Shown: positions 7,631 through 16,424, counted from the stretch's first letter. The stretch is 17,407 nucleotides of DNA from an uncultured Collinsella sp. (GCA_900547345.1 URGG01000034.1:1-17407); one strand, 5' to 3'. Notes: generated by a model from the letters alone, not told the origin. Numbers and translations: made by a program.

Positions 7631-7666
7631 CCCGGCGGAATGGTAACGGTCGCCGGGACACGTTTT
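7631..7666 (+). promoter_or_regulatory. Hairpin plus T-run in the metK leader
   Basis: CCCGGCG (7631-7637) pairs exactly with CGCCGGG (7651-7657) around a 13-base loop; TTTTT follows at 7662-7666, just before the AAAGGA ribosome site. The order GC stem then T run resembles a leader attenuator, but the T run starts 5 bases late. I recognise no known SAM riboswitch class in this short leader. Confidence 0.3.
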
Positions 7667-7679
7667 TGAAAGGACAATC

Positions 7680-8960
<1,281 letters not shown>

Positions 8961-8997
8961 GCTAATGAGAAAAGCCGCAGCCAAATAGAAACGCATC

Positions 8998-9032
8998 AAA
9001 AGAGGTACCGAAACAACCGGTACCTCTTTTTT
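8998..9032 (+). terminator. Rho-independent terminator of metK
   Basis: A perfect 13-bp stem (AAAAGAGGTACCG at 8998-9010, complement at 9018-9030) encloses a 7-base loop and runs into TTTTTT. The A-rich upstream arm would also make it work in reverse. A strong intrinsic terminator. Confidence 0.93.
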
Positions 9033-9127
9033 ATTTAAAGGTGGTGAAGATGAGCCGACCTGGGACATGGAATAGGTCACAGGCCGATAAATTTTGCAGC
9101 AGAGCGACTCCAACCATGTATCCTAAG

Positions 9128-9246
9128 TTCCGAGGGCTTTAGTATTTGGTCGATCGCGAGTTCCGCACGAGCCGGAGGCCACTTAATGTGGCCTCCGTGC
9201 GAGCAGGACTGTCCGAGCAGGCGACCAAATACTAAAGCCCTCGGAA
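9128..9246. repeat. Perfect 25-bp inverted repeat enclosing a second hairpin
   Basis: The arms at 9128-9152 (starting TTCCGAGGGCTTTAG) and 9222-9246 are exact reverse complements over 25 bases. The 69-base centre contains GGAGGCCAC (9174-9182), loop TTAAT, and its exact complement (9188-9196), extended by GCAC/GTGC (9165-9168, 9197-9200) across a 5-base bulge. The nested structure resembles either a MITE-like insertion or a structured leader RNA for the downstream gene. No target-site duplication is evident at its ends. Confidence 0.8.
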
Positions 9247-9302
9247 CGGCGGGACAGAGTATGCCCCGCCCCTCGGGACGACGGGATAGAACAGGAGCGC
9301 AT

Positions 9303-10898
9303 ATGGCAGGCAAGCCGCAAACACTAGCTACGACCTCGGCATTCGAGATCTTGGGCCCCGTCATGGTCGGCCCCAGCTCATCGCACACCGCCGGCGCCCT
9401 GCGCTGCGCCCAAGTTGCCGCCAGCCTGCTGGAAGGCCGCATCACCAAAGTCACCTTTGGCCTGTGGAACTCCTTCGCCCACACCTACCGCGGCCACGGC
9501 ACCGATCGTGCGCTCGTCGCGGGCATCCTGGGCCTCGACACCGATGACGAGAACATCAAGCAGGCCTTCGACCTCGCGCGCGAGCAGGGCCTCGAATATC
9601 ACTTTGACATCAAAGGCGACGACGCCTCCATCCACCCCAACACCGTCGACATCGAAATGGTCGACGACACGGGCGCCACCGCCCAGGTTCGCGGCGAGAG
9701 CCTGGGCGGTGGCAAGATGCGCATCAGCCGCATTAACGGCGTCGGCGTCGACATCTCGGGCATGTATTCCACGCTCTTCGTGGCGCACAAGGACGTCCCC
9801 GGTGTACTCGCCGCGCTCACCAACCTACTCGCCTACGCCCACGTAAACATCGCCTTCTGCCGCACCTACCGCACCGAAGTGGGCGGCCAGGCCTACTCCG
9901 TCTTTGAGACCGACGGCGCGCCCGACGACACCGTCGTCCCCATGCTGCGCAAGCTCGACAATGTCGATTACGCGACCTTTATCGAGCTCCCCGGTTCTGC
10001 CTCGTCGCTCTCCCCCGGCGTCTCGGCAAAGGAGATCTTCGACGACGGCGAGCAGCTGCTCGATGCGTGCGAGGAACTGGGACTCAGCATCGGTGCCGTC
10101 ATGGCCGTTCGCGAGGCACGTCTGACCGGCGAGGCCCACGCCGTCGCCGCCATGCGCCGCGTGCTCGACGTCATGCGCGAGGAGACAACGGCCCCCATCG
10201 CCAATCCGCAGCGCTCGCTCGGCGGGCTTATCGGCGGCGAGGCCAAGCTCGTCGAAGCAACCCGCTGCAACGATTTGAGTGAAAGCCTGATGGGCCCCGT
10301 CCAGACCGAAGCCGTGGCCCGCGCCATGGCCGTGCTCGAGCGCTCCGCCACGATGGGTGTGATCGTCGCAGCTCCGACGGCAGGATCCGCGGGTGTTGTG
10401 CCCGGCTGCGTGCTGGCGCTTGCCGATCGCCTGCAGCTCGACGACGAGCAAGTCATGGACGCGCTCTACTGCGCAGCCGCCATCGGCCTCAACCTCACCA
10501 CGAGCGCCTGCGTCGCCGGCGCCGAGGGTGGCTGTCAAGCCGCCGCCGCCATGGCAGCCGCCGCGCTGGTGCAGATGCTCGGCGGCACGCCCGAGCAGGC
10601 GCTCGACGCCAGTTCCATCGCGCTGAGTAACCTGCTGGGCCTCGTTTGTGACCCCGTCGGTGGCCTCGTGGAGGTGCCCTGCCAAAACCGCAACGCCATC
10701 GGCGTGGCAGCGGCCTTTAGCTCGGCACAACTCGCCCTCGCAGGCATTAAGAGCTTAGTGCCGTTTGACCAGATGGCACATGTCATGCTCTCGGTGGGTC
10801 ACGCGTTGCCGGCCACGCTGCGCGAGACGGCAAAGGGCGGCATCGCGCAGGCTCCGGCCGCACTTTCGGCCTGTGCAAAATGCGGGGTGTGCGGATAG
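9303..10898 (+). CDS. sdaA: L-serine ammonia-lyase, iron-sulfur type, single chain with ACT domain
   Basis: 531-residue L-serine dehydratase converting serine to pyruvate and ammonia with a 4Fe-4S cluster. The N-terminal half matches the beta subunit: FEILGPVMVGPSSSHTAG (about 13-30), the SFAHTYRGHGTD region, then an ACT-like domain (about 145-240, with VAHKDVPGVLAALTNLL). The C-terminal half matches the alpha catalytic subunit: APTAGSAGVVPG, then cluster-type cysteines in GAEGGC (411), LVCDP (449) and VEVPC (460). It ends CAKCGVCG, with Cys530 near the terminus; in the Legionella enzyme a C-terminal Cys plugs the active site. Bacillus has these parts as two proteins; E. coli has one chain without ACT. 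Four residues (around the usual CQAEVG) are missing after Cys411. The ATG at 9303 follows AGGAG by 5 bases; the open frame extends upstream but into the inverted repeat. Confidence 0.93.
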   Translation: MAGKPQTLATTSAFEILGPVMVGPSSSHTAGALRCAQVAASLLEGRITKVTFGLWNSFAHTYRGHGTDRALVAGILGLDTDDENIKQAFDLAREQGLEYHFDIKGDDASIHPNTVDIEMVDDTGATAQVRGESLGGGKMRISRINGVGVDISGMYSTLFVAHKDVPGVLAALTNLLAYAHVNIAFCRTYRTEVGGQAYSVFETDGAPDDTVVPMLRKLDNVDYATFIELPGSASSLSPGVSAKEIFDDGEQLLDACEELGLSIGAVMAVREARLTGEAHAVAAMRRVLDVMREETTAPIANPQRSLGGLIGGEAKLVEATRCNDLSESLMGPVQTEAVARAMAVLERSATMGVIVAAPTAGSAGVVPGCVLALADRLQLDDEQVMDALYCAAAIGLNLTTSACVAGAEGGCQAAAAMAAAALVQMLGGTPEQALDASSIALSNLLGLVCDPVGGLVEVPCQNRNAIGVAAAFSSAQLALAGIKSLVPFDQMAHVMLSVGHALPATLRETAKGGIAQAPAALSACAKCGVCG

Positions 10899-10916
10899 CG
10901 GCAAAGAATGACTCAA

Positions 10917-10943
10917 AGGTGGGACAAATGTCCCACCTCTTTT
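10917..10943 (+). terminator. Rho-independent terminator of the serine dehydratase gene
   Basis: AGGTGGGAC (10917-10925) and its complement (10930-10938) form a 9-bp stem with loop AAAT, followed by CTTTT. It lies 18 bases after the stop codon. The T run is short but the stem is strong and the position fits. Confidence 0.82.
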
Positions 10944-10984
10944 GAATGCCACCGTTTCCGTACCACAAACAGCAGGGCAATCGC

Positions 10985-10990
10985 TATAAT
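10985..10990 (+). promoter_or_regulatory. Consensus -10 box upstream of the L,D-transpeptidase gene
   Basis: A perfect TATAAT at 10985-10990 lies 58 bases before the chosen ATG and just after the preceding terminator. The -35 region has no clear TTGACA match at 16-18 bases, so the promoter may be weak or activator-dependent. Confidence 0.55.
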
Positions 10991-11047
10991 GCAAGCCCAG
11001 TAAAAATACGATGAACCGCAAGGCGAAAATCGAAGGATATGCATACG

Positions 11048-12781
11048 ATGTCGCAAAACGATCGAACTCAACTGATTCCCGATCCGCAGCAGCCGAGCAG
11101 GCACACCGGCGGCGTTCAGTCGCCGCGTCCTATCGCGCCGAGCCACGGTCAGCAGCGTAGTGCAGCAAACGCTTCCCAACGCCCGAACCAACAGCGACAG
11201 CAGCGTCAACAGCGTCAGCAGCGCCAAGCAAACGGCAATGCGCCCAAGCAGCCCCCCACGCACGCTCGAGGCGATCGCGGCCCCGCGCGCAAACCCGCCG
11301 AGAACAATAAGTCAGGCAAAAAGACGACGCTATTTGTCGTCCTGGGTCTAATCGTCATTGTCTATATCGTAGGCGTCGTAGCGTTTTCGCAGGTAGCCTA
11401 CCCCAATACCACCATCGCCGGCGTCGACGTCTCGTTCTCCAACGCTTCGTCTGCCGCCACCAAGGTCAACTCGGCATGGAAGCACTATAAGCTCACCGTG
11501 ACAGGAGATGACTTTAGCTGGACCTATCAGCCCGAGTCCGATGAACCCATCGTCGACGGTGAAGCTGCTGCAAAAGAAATCATCAACCACAACGAAGCCT
11601 TTATTTGGCCGGTCCGCCTTGTGGAATCCTTAAGCGGCAAGACCAAAACAACCGCTACCTCCAACGAAGTCGATCTTGATCAAGGCGTCGACCTGTCCAT
11701 GCTCTCCGACACCTTTGACCAAAAGAAGTTTGAGAAGGATCTGGGCGCCGCCATCGACGAGTTTAACGAGGGGCGTTCGGGCACGTTCGAGGCCAATAGC
11801 TCCTATGACGAGCAAGCGGGCAAGTTTACCGTCGAGAAGGCACGCTCCAACGAAAAACTCAACCGCGAGCATGTCATTAAGTATGCCGAGCTCGAGCTTG
11901 CCTCGCTGGCCGAGACCGTAGATCTTTCCAAGCTCGGCAACGATGCCTATGAGCCGCTCAATGGAACGCTGACAGATGATCAGATTCAGGCCGCATGCGA
12001 TGCCGCCAACAACTTCCTGGGCGTCAACGTGACCCTTAAGCTCAACGGCGAGGATGCCGGAAAGGTCGACGGCAGCTCCGTATTGCAGTGGATCAGCTTT
12101 GCCGATCCGGCCAACCCCACGCTCGATACGTCGCAGATCAGCAGCTGGGCAGCCGAGCTCGCCAACGGCTTTAATACCGTGGGCTCCACTCGCTGGTGGA
12201 CGCGCGCCGATGGCAAGCAGTGCGCCGTCGAAGGCGGTGACTTTGGTTGGTCCATCGACAGTAGCTCGCTCGCCAAGCAGGTCGAGGACGCGATTAACAA
12301 CAAACAGACCGGCGAAATCGAGATCAAGTACTCCCAGAAGGCCGACACCTTTACCGCAAAGGGAGAGCCCGACTGGAAGGCATACATCGATGTCGATCTG
12401 TCCGAGCAGCACGCGCGCTACTACGACGAGAACGGCAATATCGTTTGGGAGGCCAACTTTATTTCCGGCAAACCGGGAGAAGACGCCACCCCCGAGGGCG
12501 TGTGGCAGATCAACAGCAACGACGGCGGCAGCACCCTGATCGGAGCCAAGGATCCCGAGACGGGCAAGCCCAAATATGAGAGCCCGGTGAGCTACTGGAT
12601 GCCGTTCGAGGGCAATATGATCGGCTTCCACGATGCTACATGGCAAAACGACAAGAGCTTCGATAATGCCGAGTCCTATAAGTGGTGCGGTAGCCACGGC
12701 TGCATCAATCTGCGCCTGGCCGATGCAAAGGCACTGCACGATTGCATCAAAGTCGGCCTGTGCGTGGTTGTCCACTCGTAG
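11048..12781 (+). CDS. Membrane-anchored L,D-transpeptidase (PG-binding and YkuD domains)
   Basis: 577-residue cell-wall enzyme expected to form 3-3 peptidoglycan cross-links or attach groups to stem peptides outside the membrane. Order: a long polar cytoplasmic N-terminus (1-92) with four QQR repeats; one membrane helix (TTLFVVLGLIVIVYIVGVVAF, about 93-114); an extracellular part beginning YPNTTIAGVDV with one or two PG_binding_4-type domains; and a C-terminal YkuD domain. The catalytic motif is SHGCINLR (Cys552) with an upstream HDATW (His528). Homologues with this layout include Enterococcus faecium Ldt. The ATG at 11048 is preferred over one at 11039 because AAGGA lies 10 bases upstream of it but only 1 base from the other. 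It has its own promoter candidate and precedes the exporter genes by 132 bases. Family assignment is firm; substrate is not known. Confidence 0.93.
   Translation: MSQNDRTQLIPDPQQPSRHTGGVQSPRPIAPSHGQQRSAANASQRPNQQRQQRQQRQQRQANGNAPKQPPTHARGDRGPARKPAENNKSGKKTTLFVVLGLIVIVYIVGVVAFSQVAYPNTTIAGVDVSFSNASSAATKVNSAWKHYKLTVTGDDFSWTYQPESDEPIVDGEAAAKEIINHNEAFIWPVRLVESLSGKTKTTATSNEVDLDQGVDLSMLSDTFDQKKFEKDLGAAIDEFNEGRSGTFEANSSYDEQAGKFTVEKARSNEKLNREHVIKYAELELASLAETVDLSKLGNDAYEPLNGTLTDDQIQAACDAANNFLGVNVTLKLNGEDAGKVDGSSVLQWISFADPANPTLDTSQISSWAAELANGFNTVGSTRWWTRADGKQCAVEGGDFGWSIDSSSLAKQVEDAINNKQTGEIEIKYSQKADTFTAKGEPDWKAYIDVDLSEQHARYYDENGNIVWEANFISGKPGEDATPEGVWQINSNDGGSTLIGAKDPETGKPKYESPVSYWMPFEGNMIGFHDATWQNDKSFDNAESYKWCGSHGCINLRLADAKALHDCIKVGLCVVVHS
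11189..11224 (+). repeat. Tandem 9-base repeat encoding QQR x4
   Basis: Four 9-base units of the form CARCARCGN encode Gln-Gln-Arg in the cytoplasmic tail of the L,D-transpeptidase. The units differ at third positions, so the peptide repeat is kept better than the DNA. Copy number may vary among strains. Confidence 0.8.
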
Positions 12782-12850
12782 TGCAACGCGCACATTCCTA
12801 CAACATGGAGCTGCTGCGACCAATCTAACAGTTCCGAAAGAAACCGTCCC

Positions 12851-12883
12851 ATGCGCTCGCCCCAACTGGTGGGCGCATATACT
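12851..12883 (+). promoter_or_regulatory. Hairpin and -10-like box before the exporter operon
   Basis: ATGCG (12851-12855) and CCC can pair with GGGCGCAT (12871-12878) as an imperfect hairpin, and TATACT follows at 12878-12883, 31 bases before the adaptor ATG. There is no good -35 box and no T tract. It could be a promoter with an overlapping operator, or nothing. Confidence 0.25.
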
Positions 12884-12913
12884 TATCGAGGTACTTTCTA
12901 TAAAGGAGACGCT

Positions 12914-14350
12914 ATGCCGAATGTCCCCACGATCACCCCGGGCCCGGATGATACCGAGCACACGCCCGAAGATGTCACCGAAACGATTCCTCTGATTACA
13001 AACGTACATGCCGATAAGCAGAACGGACGCGCGAACGATGCGACCGAGATTTCCGATGAAGAGGCCTACGCCAAGCTCAAAGCAAAACGTGCCGAACGTC
13101 GACGCAAAAAGCTCATCCGACGCGGCATTGCGGCCGGCGTCGTGGCCGCCATTGTGCTCATCGCCGTTGTCGTGACCTTAGCCATCAACGCACGGCCCGC
13201 AGGCAACAACGGGCCGGTGACCGACATGGTGACCGAGGGCACGTTTACCACATCGGTCGAGGCGAAAGGGCAGCTCAAACCCATTTCGTCCTCGGTGGTC
13301 TCCCCTTCTGTCGACGGTACGGTCGATTCGATCAACGTGCAGGCAGGCCAATCCGTCAGCGAGGGCGACGTGCTTATGACCATTAAAAACGACGAGCTCG
13401 ATCGTAACGTTGCCGAGGCGCAGCGTGCAGTTGCAGCCGCTCAGGAAGACCTCGCCAACGCACAGAAAGCCGCAGCTGCCGCGCAGACCACCCCAACGAC
13501 GGACGTCGATGGAGCTTCCGCAGCGGCTGGCGTCTCCGACGCATCAGCGGACACGAACGCCGTATCGGCCGCGCAGCGCAGCCTCGCATCGGCCCAGGCA
13601 AACCTCGATCAGGCGAACGCCAAGGCCGCCAGCCGTACGGTCACGGCCCCGAGCTCGGGCAGCATCGTGGAGCTCAACGCCAAGGTGGGCGCCACGGTAA
13701 CAGGCGGCATGATCATGGGCGAAAGCGATACGAGCGGTGGCAAGCAGTGCATGCAGATCGCCGACCTATCCAAGATGAAGGTGACCGTGCAGGTGGGCGA
13801 AAAGGACATCGCCAAGATCGCCGTTGGGCAGAGCGCCAACGTCACGTATCCCGCGTTTCCCGATATCGTGAGCCAGGGCACCGTCACGGCTATCGCGTCG
13901 GTGGCAAACTCCGACGCCGCCAACGGTGGCGGCGGCAGCGTAACCTTTAACGTCGACATCCTCATCGAGGCGCCCGACGCGCGCCTGAAGCCGGGCATGA
14001 CGGCCGAGGTATCGGTGGTGACCGAGCAGCTCGACGACGTGGTGATGGTGCCGACGATGGCGCTCATGACCGAAGACGGCGAACACTATTACGTCAACGT
14101 GGCGACTGATGACGAGGGCAAGCAAACCCGTCGCGTGAAGGTGACCGTCGTGACGCAAAACGACAACGAAGCCGTAGTCGGTAAGACACAGGTCAAGCGC
14201 GACGACCAGGGCAACGAGATCAACCCCAACGTGCCGGTTACCAAGCTGCGCGATGGCGACACCCTCGTCATGGACACCGGAGCGGCCGCAACGGCTGACG
14301 GCGGCTACGGTGCGGATTCGGGCAGTATGTCTGCCGACGAGGGCATGTAA
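12914..14350 (+). CDS. Efflux/ABC exporter adaptor (HlyD/MacA/YknX family)
   Basis: 478-residue membrane-fusion-type subunit linking an ABC exporter to the extracellular side. Visible parts: an acidic then basic cytoplasmic N-terminus (1-70); one membrane helix (GIAAGVVAAIVLIAVVVTLA, 71-90); the first half of a biotinyl-lipoyl-like domain (VVSPSVDGTVDSINVQAGQ, 128-146); two Ala/Gln-rich helices (about 161-192 and 215-240) joined by a Thr/Ala/Asp-rich loop; the second lipoyl half (RTVTAPSSGSIVELNAKVG, 241-259); a beta-barrel region; and a low-complexity Gly/Ala/Ser/Asp tail. The ATG at 12914 follows AAAGGAGA by 4 bases; an upstream in-frame ATG has no ribosome site. The stop overlaps the next ATG by one base (TAATG). 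The helical hairpin is short, as expected where no outer membrane must be crossed. The substrate is not predictable. Confidence 0.9.
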   Translation: MPNVPTITPGPDDTEHTPEDVTETIPLITNVHADKQNGRANDATEISDEEAYAKLKAKRAERRRKKLIRRGIAAGVVAAIVLIAVVVTLAINARPAGNNGPVTDMVTEGTFTTSVEAKGQLKPISSSVVSPSVDGTVDSINVQAGQSVSEGDVLMTIKNDELDRNVAEAQRAVAAAQEDLANAQKAAAAAQTTPTTDVDGASAAAGVSDASADTNAVSAAQRSLASAQANLDQANAKAASRTVTAPSSGSIVELNAKVGATVTGGMIMGESDTSGGKQCMQIADLSKMKVTVQVGEKDIAKIAVGQSANVTYPAFPDIVSQGTVTAIASVANSDAANGGGGSVTFNVDILIEAPDARLKPGMTAEVSVVTEQLDDVVMVPTMALMTEDGEHYYVNVATDDEGKQTRRVKVTVVTQNDNEAVVGKTQVKRDDQGNEINPNVPVTKLRDGDTLVMDTGAAATADGGYGADSGSMSADEGM

Positions 14351-15123
14351 TGCGTCCCGTTATCGACATCCGCAACGTGCACCGCATCTTTGAGAGCGAG
14401 GCGGGGTGCGCCCACATCCTGCACAAAGTGAGCCTGGCGGTAAATCCCGGCGAATTCGTCGCTATCACCGGCCCCTCGGGCTCGGGCAAGTCGACGCTCA
14501 TGAACATCCTAGGCTGTCTGGATAAGCCGACGGCGGGCGACTACTACCTGCAAGGGCTCAACGTGGCCGAGCTCGATGATGAGGAGCTCACCGAAGTTCG
14601 CGCCCTGAGCATTGGCTTTGTCTTTCAGAGCTTCAACCTGCTGCCGCGCCTGTCGGTTATCGAAAATGTGATGCTGCCGCTGGCCTACACCAATGTGCCC
14701 CGTAGCCAGCGCGAAATGCGCGCCGTGCACGCGCTGCAGGCTGTCACGCTGCCCGTCGACCACTGGGACCACCGCATATCCGAGCTCTCGGGCGGCCAGA
14801 TGCAGCGCGTCGCAATCGCGCGCGCCCTCGTCAATGACCCGCCCATCATTCTGGCCGACGAGCCGACGGGAAACCTGGACTCCGCTACCGGAGCGCTTGT
14901 GATGGAAACCTTCCATAAGCTCCAGAAGCGCGGCAAAACCATCGTGCTTATCACACACGACCCCGGCATCGCCGCCGAGGCCGACCGTGCCGTGACCATC
15001 CGCGACGGTCGCATTCACGATGGCGCGTATATTCCACATGCACCGCGGACCCTGCGCAGCGCCGTGGATAGCCTGCCCAGGATTTCCGCCTCCGCCAACC
15101 CGCCGAAAGGAGAGATGGCATGA
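14350..15123 (+). CDS. ABC exporter ATP-binding protein (MacB/LolD type)
   Basis: 257-residue ATPase that powers the adjoining permease. All nucleotide-binding motifs are intact: Walker A GPSGSGKST (41-49), Q-loop Gln93 in VFQSFNLL, signature LSGGQ (146-150), Walker B IILADEP with catalytic Glu171, and H-loop His203 in ITHD. The order and spacing match the MacB/LolD/FtsE group, which uses a mechanotransmission mechanism with FtsX-like permeases. A 30-residue C-terminal extension (from about 225) is not part of the core. It starts at the last base of the adaptor stop and overlaps the permease start by 4 bases (ATGA), so the three are translationally coupled. The closest known arrangement in Gram-positives is B. 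subtilis YknXYZ. Confidence 0.95.
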   Translation: MRPVIDIRNVHRIFESEAGCAHILHKVSLAVNPGEFVAITGPSGSGKSTLMNILGCLDKPTAGDYYLQGLNVAELDDEELTEVRALSIGFVFQSFNLLPRLSVIENVMLPLAYTNVPRSQREMRAVHALQAVTLPVDHWDHRISELSGGQMQRVAIARALVNDPPIILADEPTGNLDSATGALVMETFHKLQKRGKTIVLITHDPGIAAEADRAVTIRDGRIHDGAYIPHAPRTLRSAVDSLPRISASANPPKGEMA

Positions 15124-16334
15124 GCGCCCGCGATCTCATCCAGGAAGCCCTTCACTCGCTCGAAGCCAACAAGGGGCGCAGCCTGCTCACCATCCTGGGC
15201 ATTGTCATCGGCATCGCCTCGGTTATCGCCATGACTTCGCTCATCGGCGGCATCCAAAACAGCCTGGTCAACAGTCTGGGCCTCAATGCGGCACGCATGG
15301 TGCAAATCTATTCGTCGCAAGAACTCACCGAGTCCGACATCGAGAAGCTTCAAAAACTGGTGCCGCAGATAGAGCAGATCGGCATTGTCGACAGCGCGTA
15401 TACCGAGTATAAGACCGGCGATAAAAGCTATACCGTCATGGCACAGGGTGTCGATAGCGACATGCTCGACGCCGTGGGGGCCAGCAAGCTCGTTGCGGGG
15501 CGCACCTATTCCCAGGCCGAGTCCCAATCAGGCTCGCGCGTGGCGCTCATCAGCCGCGGCGGCGCCGATCAGCTTTACGGCAACGAACAGGATGCGCTGG
15601 GGAAAACCATCAAGGTGTCCAACGGCGAGGTGCAGATTGTAGGTGTGATTGATGGCGGCAACGACTCCATGGGCTCGCTCACGCTGTATATGCCGCGCGA
15701 AACCATCTCAGGCCTGTTTGGCGACGAAAATCCTTCATTCCCCAGCGTGACGGCTCTTGCCGCCGAGGGCACAGACATGGACGAGCTTTGTAAGACCATC
15801 GAGTCCAAGGTGCGCGCAATGAAGGGCATCGCGGAGGATGATGAGTACGACAGTGTATCGGCGACCTCCATGAAAAGCGCCATCGATGCACTCAACTCCT
15901 TTATGGGCGCGTTCTCGCTCATCATGGGCGCTGTCGCCAGCATCTCGCTGCTTGTCGGCGGTATCGGCATTATGAATATGATGCTCACCAACGTGACTGA
16001 GCGCATCCGTGAGATCGGCATTCGCCGTGCCCTGGGCGCAAGTCGTCGCGATATCACCGCGCAGTTTTTGGCCGAGTCCTCGGCGCTGTGCGTCACCGGC
16101 GGACTGTTGGGTGTCCTGATTGGCTATCTGCTGGCATGGGGACTCACGTTCTTTGCCGCAAGCTCGGGCATCATGAGCGAGTTTGGAGCTACCGGGACGA
16201 TCACGCCAAGCTTCTCCATTACAACAGTGTTGATCGCGTTTGCCGTATCGGTCGGCATCGGCGTAATCTTTGGCTTCTACCCCGCTCGCCGTGCAGCAAA
16301 GCTCGACCCGGTGGAATGCCTACGCTACCAGTAA
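15120..16334 (+). CDS. ABC exporter permease (MacB/FtsX family)
   Basis: 404-residue permease of the adaptor-ATPase-permease set. It has one N-terminal membrane helix (about 21-43, LLTILGIVIGIASVIAM), a large extracellular MacB-type core (about 45-255), and three C-terminal helices (about 262-288, 322-346, 367-388) forming the FtsX domain. The conserved GGIGIMNMMLTNVTERIREIGIRRALGA run is present (shown here in parts: GGIGIMNMM at 280-288, REIGIRRALGA at 297-307), as is FYPARRAAKLDPVECLRY at the C-terminus. Length matches the family (about 400). AAAGGAGA precedes the ATG. A family A palindrome begins 13 bases after the stop. Related systems expel peptides, macrolides or lipoproteins; nothing here fixes the substrate. 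Confidence 0.94.
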   Translation: MSARDLIQEALHSLEANKGRSLLTILGIVIGIASVIAMTSLIGGIQNSLVNSLGLNAARMVQIYSSQELTESDIEKLQKLVPQIEQIGIVDSAYTEYKTGDKSYTVMAQGVDSDMLDAVGASKLVAGRTYSQAESQSGSRVALISRGGADQLYGNEQDALGKTIKVSNGEVQIVGVIDGGNDSMGSLTLYMPRETISGLFGDENPSFPSVTALAAEGTDMDELCKTIESKVRAMKGIAEDDEYDSVSATSMKSAIDALNSFMGAFSLIMGAVASISLLVGGIGIMNMMLTNVTERIREIGIRRALGASRRDITAQFLAESSALCVTGGLLGVLIGYLLAWGLTFFAASSGIMSEFGATGTITPSFSITTVLIAFAVSVGIGVIFGFYPARRAAKLDPVECLRYQ

Positions 16335-16347
16335 GCCACCACCAACA

Positions 16348-16414
16348 AGTTGCGGTGAATTAGGGACTGAATATGCTATTTAGCAGCAAAAACAGACGCT
16401 ATTTCACCGCAACT
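16348..16414. repeat. Palindromic REP-like element, family A copy 2
   Basis: Arms AGTTGCGGTGAATTAG (16348-16363) and CTATTTCACCGCAACT (16399-16414) pair with one mismatch. The first 21 bases from GTTGCGG differ from copy 1 (119-139) at only two positions, and the last 15 bases (CTATTTCACCGCAAC) are identical to copy 1, but the centres are unrelated. The centre has its own small stem (TGCT/AGCA at 16374-16385). It sits 13 bases after the exporter permease stop. Confidence 0.75.
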
Positions 16415-16424
16415 CATTGAAGGG

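Larger units (their letters stand above)
8961..9302. other. 342-base region between metK and the serine dehydratase gene
   Basis: From left to right: the metK terminator (8998-9032); a possible 30-codon ORF at 9050-9142 (MSRPGTWNRS...YPKFRGL) preceded by AAGGTGGTG, a good ribosome-site match, and ending inside the next element; a perfect inverted repeat (9128-9246) with an inner hairpin; a short GGCGGG/CCCGCC hairpin at 9248-9270; and the AGGAG ribosome site at 9293-9297. No convincing promoter for the downstream gene was found. A TTGCAG/TATCCT pair at 9094/9119 has a 19-base spacer, too long to trust. Confidence 0.6.

Noticed and set aside
7613..7679. SAM riboswitch upstream of metK
   Set aside because: The leader is short and I recognise none of the known SAM aptamer cores.
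9186..9302. Upstream extension of the serine dehydratase frame
   Set aside because: It would translate the centre and right arm of the inverted repeat and adds residues absent from homologues. The ATG at 9303 has a proper ribosome site.
11630..13009. 459-codon minus-strand open frame opposite the L,D-transpeptidase
   Set aside because: No domain or ribosome site, and it spans the end of one real gene and the start of another.
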